The notes beneath the pieces were generated by a model. That model saw only the letters and a list, made by a program, of their open reading frames with translations. It ran no database searches and had not been told where the DNA came from. The position numbers and the translations under genes are program-made. A DNA stretch of 18,123 nt from RGIG8745 sp964554265 (GTDB taxonomy: Bacteria > Bacteroidota > Bacteroidia > Bacteroidales > Bacteroidaceae), in assembly GCA_964554265.1 (NCBI GenBank), contig CAZKOB010000069.1, positions 1 through 18,123 of the forward strand, written 5' to 3'. Positions 7,312 to 16,100 of the stretch are shown piece after piece. Each line of letters opens with the position of its first letter. Position 1 is the stretch's first letter.

Positions 7312-7848
7312 ATGAGACAACCCGATACGTCCGCTCTACGGGAGCGGCTTAACAATTATACACCCGGACAGGAACTGGAGAAGGACAAGCAGGAGCTTGA
7401 AGGACTGCTACTGGAAGTGAACTGCCAGATTGCCGAGTTACGCAGTCTGCTCAAGGAAATCAATGAACTCAAGGAAGAACTGCACGGCATACATGGAAGC
7501 CTGATGCACACGGCCAAACGGGAGCGGGCGGCTTTCAATGCTTTGGACGCGGCCAAGGACAGTGCGGACAACATTGTGAATGGTATCTGCAACGCCATTG
7601 TAAAAGCGGAACGGCATACCGTCATCCAAGCTACAGTTGGCACGGACGAACTGGAAAAGGTAAGCCAATGTTCCACAGCCCACATCAAGGCTGAGGAAGA
7701 ACTATTGGAAAGCCACAGAAACAAGTTAGCCATACACCTCCGTGACAATGAAGGTGTATGGCTTTCCGACCGATGGCTCAAAATTCTGTTCGCCGTGCAG
7801 TTCCTATGTTATCTTGCGGTGGCATTATGGGCATTGTGTAAAAGGTAA
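7312..7848 (+). CDS. Coiled-coil protein with C-terminal membrane anchor
   Basis: About 178 aa. Residues ~15-65 are a strong coiled coil with Leu/Ile heptads (QELEKDKQELEGLLLEV, LRSLLKEINELKEEL). A second helical region follows, and one hydrophobic segment (ILFAVQFLCYLAVALWAL) sits at the very C-terminus before a basic CKR, predicting a tail-anchored protein facing the cytoplasm. It follows the relaxase by 24 nt and closes the mobilization operon. Comparable small genes follow relaxases in other Bacteroides mobilizable elements, perhaps docking the relaxosome at the membrane (inference). GTG 7306 is an alternative start two codons upstream. Confidence 0.72.
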   Translation: MRQPDTSALRERLNNYTPGQELEKDKQELEGLLLEVNCQIAELRSLLKEINELKEELHGIHGSLMHTAKRERAAFNALDAAKDSADNIVNGICNAIVKAERHTVIQATVGTDELEKVSQCSTAHIKAEEELLESHRNKLAIHLRDNEGVWLSDRWLKILFAVQFLCYLAVALWALCKR

Positions 7849-8024
7849 GATGTGCTCCTATTTTCCCAATGGTTTGAACATTTTACTAATACAACACTTC
7901 TTTTGCTCCATATTGGGATGGACGTAGAGGTTGAGCGTGGTTGCAATGTTGAAGTGTCCTGACTTTTATAATTACATCCTATTTTTACTTTGATTAATAA
8001 TACCAACCAACTTATGAATACAAA
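7849..8024. other. Convergent intergenic spacer between mobilization genes and cargo
   Basis: The two operons converge here. Weak inverted repeats are visible: ACACTTC at 7894-7900 with GAAGTGT at 7951-7957, and TCCCAATGG at 7864-7872 with an interrupted partner at 7908-7918. Neither has a proper T-tract, so I do not call a terminator. Base composition drops from roughly half GC on the left to clearly AT-richer on the right, marking the cargo junction. Confidence 0.4.
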
Positions 8025-8726
8025 CTATTCTGTAACAAATAAAACTGTCTGTTTCTGATATCTCATCACTATCTTAAAACAGCATTCCATCGTTTTGATT
8101 CCTATACCAGAATATGAAATGAGAGAAATCATAGATTTGAGATTATCGCTACGAAGTGCATTGTTTATGGTTTCAATCTGTCGCTTCTGCCGAATATGAG
8201 TTACTTTCTTCAATTCATCGTATGGAATGGATAACCATTTTTCTCGGAATGTTTCAAACAAGTCATCTGAAGCCATCGGATCATAGTCGTAAATCTCAAC
8301 AGGAATATTGCATTGCGACAGATAGCTTACCATGAGTGTTCGGACGGTGTCTTTATCAAGTCCACCGTTATGTGTTCCCAACATAGGGAATGCAACGGAT
8401 GTAATGCCGCGTTCCTCATATGTGTCAACAAACTTTTTCAGTCCTTGTTCCAGATACTCGATTTTGCTTGGATATTTCCAATGAAATTTTGTTGGGAAAT
8501 TCAGCACCCATGGGTCGGTTTCATCACCTTTATAAAGCCATAGTTTGCCAATACTGATAAGATGTCGTTTGCAATAATCGTGGTAAATGTCAAACATCTG
8601 TGGATAACGCAGTTTGTAAACCAGCGCAATACCTTTTCCCATCACGCCTACGCAATTGACCGTGTTGACAACGGTCTGTGCTTTCGTATTGAAGATGTTT
8701 CCTCTTACTATTGTTATGTTGTTCAT
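8025..8726 (-). CDS. darG: DarG-like macrodomain ADP-ribosylglycohydrolase (antitoxin)
   Basis: This 233-aa protein opens with a macrodomain of the DarG/TARG1 class: a VRGNIF strand-loop, NTVNCVGVMGKGIAL (residues 21-35), NFPTKFHWK with Lys80, and FPMLGTHNGGLD (~112-124). In DarG of Thermus aquaticus, Lys80 is the residue that removes ADP-ribose from DNA; starting at ATG 8726 gives the same number here, which supports that start over 8786. The adenine-contacting Asp of the usual GD motif is Asn10. The C-terminal ~80 residues are helical and shorter than the toxin-binding domain of long DarG proteins. The gene starts 10 nt after the DarT-fusion stop, matching the darT-darG order. It probably reverses DNA ADP-ribosylation and so acts as antitoxin. 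Confidence 0.87.
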   Translation of the reverse strand: MNNITIVRGNIFNTKAQTVVNTVNCVGVMGKGIALVYKLRYPQMFDIYHDYCKRHLISIGKLWLYKGDETDPWVLNFPTKFHWKYPSKIEYLEQGLKKFVDTYEERGITSVAFPMLGTHNGGLDKDTVRTLMVSYLSQCNIPVEIYDYDPMASDDLFETFREKWLSIPYDELKKVTHIRQKRQIETINNALRSDNLKSMISLISYSGIGIKTMECCFKIVMRYQKQTVLFVTE

Positions 8727-8736
8727 GTCGTTTATG

Positions 8737-11700
8737 CTAAATGTTTTGATATATGAGCCATTCTTTTGTCCTTGCTTTCGGGTCAACGAAAAAGATATTG
8801 AACGGAATGTTTGTCTTCTTCCATGCTATAGTTCCCTTTAAGCGTAGTTCGTTTGTTGTGTCATAGATAACTTCACAAGCAGACAAGTCGAATTCCACTT
8901 CAGACATTTTCTCACCTGTTATGTTGAAATAGTATTCATCCTCGAAGTCGGTTGACAGACGAACGTTGCCTTCTGATGACGAAAGATTAAGTCTGCGGTT
9001 TTCTCTTTCAAAAAGACTCTCATCACTATATGTCACAATCTTTTCAGAGATTGGATCATTCGCAAAGATTTGTTTCAATAGCTTTGCATAAGAACTGTCG
9101 TAGCAGATAATTTGGAGAGACTTGATTTCGCTAAAGTCAAATTCCGACATAACAAGGAATTCTTGCTGAGAGTATCTCATTACTTTACTCATCTCGTTCA
9201 AATGAACCTCACGATTATACCTGCTGTATCTGTCAGGCTTGGCTGCTCTGTAAGCGTCTTCCATTGAACTGTATAAATATTCAATTCCTAACGCCTCAGG
9301 TCTATCAATGATTTTGTACACATTTGGATTGTCCGACTGCATATTCCTGTCGCTGTAATAACATTGCTCAGGCATCTTTGCCAAGACCTCTTCCATATCG
9401 AACTTAAAGAATACGGGTACGGGGCATTTAGGCAGTCCCAATCCGACAGCTTTGGGATATTTACTTTTCCATTCACCGCTCCAGTTATAATAACCTAATT
9501 GTGAGTCAGCACCTAAGGCCTCGTTGTAATACTGCGTAGGAGTACAAGGACGGAAATAGAAGCGGGCGAATTTGTGTGCCTTGTTACTGCGGAATACGAC
9601 CGAGCCAGCAGAGTCATATTTCAACAATCCCAATTCCTCGGCACGGTCTCGACTAAGAATCTTTCGACTGCGGATAACATCTATTGCATTGTAGAAATGT
9701 GTGAAGTGATAAATGCACGGATTACTGCGATACTCCTTAATCCTGTCGGTAAATGTAACAACACTGCGATGATTGGCAAAGATGTTTTCAAAATCAGGAA
9801 TGTCTTCTTGAACTTTTATATTCTGCATTAATTCTGACCAGAACCATTTGTCCTCATACTTACGAACCAGTTCCTCTGTAAACTTTATTTTCTGCGACTG
9901 AGAAACGAATCTCCAATTGAGTTGATTGGCAAATTCTTGTAACATTTCAGTCGAAACATCCACACCAAGACGTTCATTGAAGTCATCCCATGAAATAGCA
10001 TCCTTGTATTTCTTCAAGAAATCAACTGTTGCAATAGAAAGGAGCGCAGGGCAACGATTAACAAACACATTCCAGTTAATTTTATCCTTGAATGTATCAA
10101 TGACACCGCCTGTAAGTTCCTTGTTTTCAGAAACTGAATTCCAGTCTATTTCATAATCATGCTCGACAAGATAAGTCAGCAAATCAACAGACGGCACAAA
10201 GATGTCGAGAGTTGATAGATAATGCCAATCCCAATCTTTTTCCTTGTGGCTGAGAACTACATCAAACGGTAAACCTTCGCGATGTGCAAGGAAATGCCAA
10301 TTCCAAGGTTTGTCTTCGTGCTTGTCGATATATTCAAACGAAAAGTTTATGCTTTCGTTCTGCACCAAAGCATCCCAATCCCATTGCTTTTTCTTGTCGT
10401 ATCGTTCAATTACTTTTTCTGTTAGCTCAATGTCCGTGCGATGTGACAACTTGCCAAAATCCAACGAGTCGGCAAACAAGTTGAAGTAATAGTTTCTGTC
10501 TTCCTGAACTGAAATCCATGTTGCGTATTCAGATATGTATTCCCAATCCCATTCTTTTTTCTGTAAGAACAATTTCGGTAGTTTCAAGATGTTTGGCAGT
10601 TTTGTCAGTTTGTTGAAATCCCACTGATAACTGTCATTGTTCAGCATGTCTTCGTATATGCGCAACCACAAACTTTGTGTTTTGTTTGCACCAGTCTTTG
10701 AGAACAATCTGTTTGCTGCGGCAGATGCCGAGAACTCAGTCCATCGCACATTCTTTGTATGTTGCTCAATATATTCCTTTGCAGGGAAATCAGTCAGCTC
10801 ATACATGTGAGCATAATCCCAGCGGTATTGTTCGCCGCTGTATTCCTCTACGAGCGAAATGAGTTCGTTTGCAGGGAACTTGCAGGTTATTACTGGCCAG
10901 ATTTCTTCCGTCAAGTTCTGTCCAGAAATTACCTCGGCATAGGTTTCCATAAACTTGTCAGCCAACAATTCTTTGCCAGTAATACGATTGGCAAAAACAG
11001 TATGATTCCATTTGTCAGCATACTTGTTTATATTAGCTTGAATGTCTGCAACAGGCAGATTTGCTGTTAGATATTCCCAATCCAACATTTCATGCCATGC
11101 CATTTCATCCAATGTTGCCAAGTCAACAGATTGACAAATACTTTCTGTGAACAGAGTTTTGTTCCATCCTTCTGAGTAGCTGTCAAGGATGATTTCTGTA
11201 GAAAGATTTGCAATCAGTCGTTTCTGAATATCCAACGACGTAGCCAGCAATTGACCGACCATTGCTTTTGCCAACAACGAAAGGAACAATTCTTCCAACA
11301 TTGCAGTATCGCAACACATTATAATTGTCGCGACATCCACTACATCCCAATGCGAGGTGATGAAAGCGAGATCGTGGCAAATTACTGGATTCTGTGACAA
11401 CGCAATCTTATTCCATTGGAAATTCGGGGTGTTGTCTACAATTGCTGAATCTGTTACACGGCGAGAAACACAACTGTAACCTTGCGGAGTTGTTACTTTG
11501 TCGCTGTATTTCTGGAAAAAGTTCGCATTCCAAACCAAGTTCGGGTTACACTCAAACCCCGCCTGATATGTAGTTGATGGCCAAGAAATCAACCCACACG
11601 ATTCAAAGAAATCAATAATCTCGTCAGTCCAAACAAAACCAAGACTGTTGGCATTGAATCGCAGAGGAAGTTCTGAGGCTCGAATACTGTCTTTCAGCGG

Positions 11701-13191
11701 TTGCGATGTTGCATAAAGTCTAGCGAGTTCATTGTCAGTAAAAATGCGCTGCACAAGTATCTTCATATTGATATGCGGATACAAGACAGCGATGTTAGAG
11801 ACAATAAAGTCAATAGGATATTCAGTCACTACAAATTGCCAATCCCAACGTGCATCGGGATTTGTTACTATATATTGACGTTGCGTGTTATCCAGTTCTT
11901 TTGTGATATCGGTAAGGTCGAACGGAATGTCGCCAAGATGTTGCGTGATGAAGTCCATACCAACAATAGGTAGAACGTCATCCCAATCCCATTGGTCATC
12001 GTCTTTCCCCTTTGGGAATGAATGCTCGACGAGGAATTTCTGTATTAACTCCTTCTCTACGGGAGTGCGAGCGAACAGTGTGTATTTATCCCACGGATAA
12101 TCCGTTGAATGGGTGGAAATATATTGGCTGTCAAGCCTGAGTGTCAATGCACCCCAGTCCAAGTCTTGAATGTGGTTAGGGATTATATTTTTCAAAACTT
12201 CTACATCGCAATGCTTTGACAAAGAATGCCAACAATCAGCATCACATTGTGAAATTATAAGCTGAAGTAATTGTGGGTCAGTCCAAACTAATCTGGAGTC
12301 TTCTATCAGTTGGTCTACCTCGATAATATCTTCAAATGGCTGCAATGCCTTGTAGTCCAGAATAACATCTGGATTGTTGACAAGGCGATAGTACAGGCAT
12401 TGTTCCACTTTTCGTTCTTTTGCATCGGCATTAACTTCAAGTTCAAACAGAGCATTCAACAACGGACAGTTATTGCCAGCCGAAATGAAATTCAGTGAAA
12501 ATCTGCCTTCTGTCTCATAAAGTTCAATATCCAGTTTGATTGGCTTTACACCCAAGTAATTAGTGAACTCAGCTTTGTAAACACAGATTCCTTCTGGAAC
12601 TTGCAACTTCAAGTTGTTTACCAGCACATCGTCTGTCTTGCTGTTGATTACTTCACACAAACAATCTTCGTAATTGAGAGTTTTGGAATGGTCAAGCGAA
12701 AGAGACAAACCTAATTCAGAATGGAACGGATAAAGCGATACGATTCCACCATCAGCAGCTTTCAAATTGACAAACTCCAAGGCATCTGTGTTGGCAGATA
12801 AGAATTTGTATTTCTCTTTGTTCTGCAAACAAATCTTGCCTAAAGCAGTAAGGATTACGGTACCGTTTTCTTTGTCAACGCTTATTATTCCCCATTCTTG
12901 CACCGAATGTAGGAACTTATGGAACAGTTTATTTTCTGCCTCGTCATAGTACATACCATTTTCCGGCTGCACTTCTACATCGAAGCCGAGAGTCCGTCCA
13001 AGAGCAACACATTCAAGTTGTGCGTTTGCACTTTCCAAAAGCAATTCGCCGACAAGTATGTCTAATGGCTCCAGTTTGTGGGTGGTGTAGTATTCAACTG
13101 TGCAAGAGCGCGTTTTCAGAGCAAGCGAACGCGATTGGCTATCTTTCTCTACAGAACGATATATTAAATTGTTGTATGTCTGATTTTCCAT
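8737..13191 (-). CDS. darT: WDW-repeat protein fused to a DarT-like DNA ADP-ribosyltransferase
   Basis: The 1484-aa protein has three parts. Residues ~1-330 begin with a winged-helix-like region (LDILVGELLLESANAQ, and LTALGKICL near 120), then beta-rich sequence. Residues ~340-1120 carry about 20 degenerate repeats centred on Trp, e.g. WDWEYIS (~880), WDWDALV (~937), WNWHFLA (~962), WDWHYLS (~985), spaced 23-30 residues in the last third; they look like a helical solenoid. Residues ~1155-1380 match DarT (DUF4433): CIYHFTH with His1162, FARFYFRPCTP with Arg1214, and QQEFLVMSEF with Glu1344 at the catalytic position. A ~100-residue beta-rich tail follows. DarT enzymes attach ADP-ribose from NAD+ to bases of single-stranded DNA. 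Ordinary DarT is ~200 aa, so this is a greatly enlarged form. It starts 1 nt after the helicase stop. Confidence 0.85.
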   Translation of the reverse strand: MENQTYNNLIYRSVEKDSQSRSLALKTRSCTVEYYTTHKLEPLDILVGELLLESANAQLECVALGRTLGFDVEVQPENGMYYDEAENKLFHKFLHSVQEWGIISVDKENGTVILTALGKICLQNKEKYKFLSANTDALEFVNLKAADGGIVSLYPFHSELGLSLSLDHSKTLNYEDCLCEVINSKTDDVLVNNLKLQVPEGICVYKAEFTNYLGVKPIKLDIELYETEGRFSLNFISAGNNCPLLNALFELEVNADAKERKVEQCLYYRLVNNPDVILDYKALQPFEDIIEVDQLIEDSRLVWTDPQLLQLIISQCDADCWHSLSKHCDVEVLKNIIPNHIQDLDWGALTLRLDSQYISTHSTDYPWDKYTLFARTPVEKELIQKFLVEHSFPKGKDDDQWDWDDVLPIVGMDFITQHLGDIPFDLTDITKELDNTQRQYIVTNPDARWDWQFVVTEYPIDFIVSNIAVLYPHINMKILVQRIFTDNELARLYATSQPLKDSIRASELPLRFNANSLGFVWTDEIIDFFESCGLISWPSTTYQAGFECNPNLVWNANFFQKYSDKVTTPQGYSCVSRRVTDSAIVDNTPNFQWNKIALSQNPVICHDLAFITSHWDVVDVATIIMCCDTAMLEELFLSLLAKAMVGQLLATSLDIQKRLIANLSTEIILDSYSEGWNKTLFTESICQSVDLATLDEMAWHEMLDWEYLTANLPVADIQANINKYADKWNHTVFANRITGKELLADKFMETYAEVISGQNLTEEIWPVITCKFPANELISLVEEYSGEQYRWDYAHMYELTDFPAKEYIEQHTKNVRWTEFSASAAANRLFSKTGANKTQSLWLRIYEDMLNNDSYQWDFNKLTKLPNILKLPKLFLQKKEWDWEYISEYATWISVQEDRNYYFNLFADSLDFGKLSHRTDIELTEKVIERYDKKKQWDWDALVQNESINFSFEYIDKHEDKPWNWHFLAHREGLPFDVVLSHKEKDWDWHYLSTLDIFVPSVDLLTYLVEHDYEIDWNSVSENKELTGGVIDTFKDKINWNVFVNRCPALLSIATVDFLKKYKDAISWDDFNERLGVDVSTEMLQEFANQLNWRFVSQSQKIKFTEELVRKYEDKWFWSELMQNIKVQEDIPDFENIFANHRSVVTFTDRIKEYRSNPCIYHFTHFYNAIDVIRSRKILSRDRAEELGLLKYDSAGSVVFRSNKAHKFARFYFRPCTPTQYYNEALGADSQLGYYNWSGEWKSKYPKAVGLGLPKCPVPVFFKFDMEEVLAKMPEQCYYSDRNMQSDNPNVYKIIDRPEALGIEYLYSSMEDAYRAAKPDRYSRYNREVHLNEMSKVMRYSQQEFLVMSEFDFSEIKSLQIICYDSSYAKLLKQIFANDPISEKIVTYSDESLFERENRRLNLSSSEGNVRLSTDFEDEYYFNITGEKMSEVEFDLSACEVIYDTTNELRLKGTIAWKKTNIPFNIFFVDPKARTKEWLIYQNI
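9700..12170 (-). repeat. Protein-level array of ~20 Trp-centred (WDW) repeats
   Basis: Within the DarT-fusion gene, repeats are marked by W-x-W or single W followed by a hydrophobic/aromatic pair and often Ser (pattern (W/x)-(D/N)-W-x-(F/Y/A)-(L/V)-S). By eye the Trp positions fall near residues 345, 400, 447, 554, 592, 675, 704, 725, 790, 815, 855, 880, 937, 962, 985, 1015, 1039, 1067, 1092 and 1115. The DNA is not a simple tandem repeat, although CCAATCCCA-type codings recur, so the array is old or under purifying selection. Confidence 0.7.
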
Positions 13192-13192
13192 A

Positions 13193-16100
13193 TTAGTCGG
13201 CTACATTAAAAAGATGCTGCAAATAAATACCATACCACAAGCCTGTTCCACAAACGTGGATTTGCTTGATATTAAATTTTTCCATAAGCAGAAGATACAT
13301 CGGCAATCCCATGCGTAGGGTGAGCATATCATCAATGGCATCACCTGTCATTTGGTGTTCCCAACGAACCAAATCACCAACGGTGTTGAACTTCTCCTGC
13401 AATTTTACCGTGAGATTCTCTATCTTTTCGGCAATCTGATCGTAGTTGAGAATACAATCATGTTGTTGTGCGTTCTTTTTCTTCCCTGTTGCATGAGTTA
13501 TGGCAGAACCTACGCTGACACAGAATGTGTCTTCGTTGGTTTGCATAGTTGTGTTCATATTCTTGGTGAACGCCACCATTCTTTCTCTTAGCATTTGGTC
13601 GCTCTTTTTGAATGCATCGGCCAAAAGTGTGGACGGAGGAATGTCTTTTGTCAAAATATTGCGCAAGGCTGTTGTACCGAGGTTTATACTGTACGAACCT
13701 TCCAATTCGCCCTGATTGAACACACTGACTTCGGTAGAACCACCACCTTGGTCAACCATCACAGAATGTCTTGACTTCTGAATCTCTAACTTGTAACGTG
13801 ATGATATGCCATAGGCAAACATTGTCGATACAGATTCCTCCTTCTTTGACAGGATGCGCACATTTATTCCTACCTCGCGACGGATGCATTCTATCACTTC
13901 GTCACGATTCTTTGCTGTACGATAGGCAGCAGTGGCAACGGTGTAAACCACATCGACACCTTCAGAACGCATCTTCTGTTTCATTCTTTTAATTACAGGA
14001 AGAACCCTGCCTCTGAAGTATCCCATATTCATCACGTTCTGACTGTCCAATCCTTTGCCTGTTTCTGGTTTGGCAGCATCACGGATAAAATTGTTGAAAT
14101 CGAATAGTGTTGCAGTCCTGATTGTTTCCTCATCTCTGCCAATAAGCAGTTTCACTGCTTTTGTTGACAGTTCAAGGACTGCGAAATGTGGATTTTCAAT
14201 AGGTTGTCCGTTTGGCGTAAGCCATGTTTCCTTTATACGCAGATTCTTGTCTGTCTCTGCGTTGATGTCACGAGTATTCAGGTTTACAGAACGCTGTATA
14301 GGCATTGGCACTCTAACAATCTTTGCCACATGCTCTTGTTTCGGTTTGCGAACATTCCATTCTATAATCCTACCATTTGGATTATTCTTTACCTCATCAA
14401 ATACATTCTTGTAAATGGCTTGTCCTTGCGGATTGGTATAGTTGCAGAAATGTTCGCCGTTGCCAACGATGATAAGCAGTCTCTTTGCTCGTGACAAAGC
14501 AACATTAAGACGATTTGGGGATTTTGCAAAGCCGTATTCTTTTTGTGCTGGATAACCCACATTGGGGAATTTGTTGTAGTCTGGTTTTTGTCCCCATTTC
14601 TGTGCTATGGAGTTGCTCCTTACCATCGAAACAATGATTATGTTGCGCTCCATTCCTTGGAATCGGTCAACAGAACTCATCTTTATGCTGAGCCCTTTCT
14701 TCGTTCCCTTTTCTACGATTCCCTTCAGTCGTTTCAGCTGACTGCCATAGAATGTAATCAGCCCGATTTCTCGGTCTTCATTGGTGTGCTGAGATTCTTG
14801 ATAACTGCGGAAGTTCTCTGATTTTGAGAGCTGCGACAGCACCCACTCTATGGCTTCCACCTCACCTCTGTTTGCCCGTGACGTTCCATCTCGAACTTCC
14901 GGAGAAGATGTGTTTATCCAAATTACGTGATTGTCTGGCGAAATGAAATTTGGAATATCTATGTCATGTTTCCGGCTTTCGTTTGCTACACCACATTTTA
15001 GTCCACCATCATCAACATAGAACTGTTCAATGACACGGTTGATGTCGTTGTGCATACGATACTGTGTGTCGAAAGTGCCGCGTAGAGACGAATCTATTTG
15101 TCGGAAGAGTCTTTCAAAATGCGACTTCTCCAGAATGTCGAAGTTCTTTCTTACATACGACTCTAATTGTTCTATATGGTCGTGTTCCTCCCTGCTGTCG
15201 GCTTTCAGTTTTTGCATATGCAGTTTGAACAAAATGTCTTCCCTGTCAAGATTAGGAGGCAGCTGACGATGGTCACCAATGACTACTGCTTTCTCGCCAT
15301 ATACAAGAGGGAGAGACAACTCGGCTGGAGTTGCTTTGCTGGCTTCGTCCTGAATGACCGTGTTGAAACGCAAGAAGACAGGATAACCGTTTTTCTCTGT
15401 CTCGCCAAAGATTGCACGAAACCGTTTGATGAAACGTGAATCCCTGTGTTTTCCCTTTGCTTCTGTAGCAGAGTAGTTGGTATCGGAAATAGAACTGCAA
15501 GTAGCTCCTATGACATTACAATGGCTAACGTATTCCTGATATACTTCCTTTCGCCATTCGGACGGTAAATCTGTGAGAAAATCAAACCACAAACGTTTCA
15601 AGTCTTCCCGTTGCAAATGAAGTTGTGAACGCTTGTAGATGTTCTTCATCCATCTGTTCAATACAAGTTCCTGCGGATTAAACGACTTGTATTCGTCTGT
15701 ATCTATGGCAACAGCATTATCTTCTGTATCAATATCTGACATTTCGATTCCTGCCCACTTTTTCATCTCCACTTGTGAGTACGCAAAACCTTCGGCAGAA
15801 AATTTGTCACCAGCAGCTACACGAATTGGTTTAACTATGTTGTGGAGAGAGAATTTCAGTCGATCTAAAGCATTGTCAACTGCAAGGTTGGCTTCCGATG
15901 TAAGTAACATTCTACTGTCTGGCTTTTGCTGTGCCAGTTGCCAAATCAGTTCGGCTATAGCTGTTGACTTGCCTGTTCCAGGAGGACCTTGTACGATGGC
16001 AAGGTCTTTGGCTTCAACTGCTTTTGCTATTGCCTGAATTTGTGATTCATTCAAAGACTCATTAAGTTGACATTTCTTTATTTGTTCGACTCGTTGTTCT

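Noticed and set aside
8032..8041. GTAACAAATA match to the left-end repeat inside the cargo, considered as an internal att site
   Set aside because: It falls within the last codons of the macrodomain gene, is only a 9-10 bp AT-rich match and has no second copy nearby.
8726..8786. Upstream start for the macrodomain gene at 8786
   Set aside because: It would overlap the DarT-fusion gene by 50 nt and add a non-macrodomain prefix; ATG 8726 puts the catalytic Lys at 80 as in known DarG.
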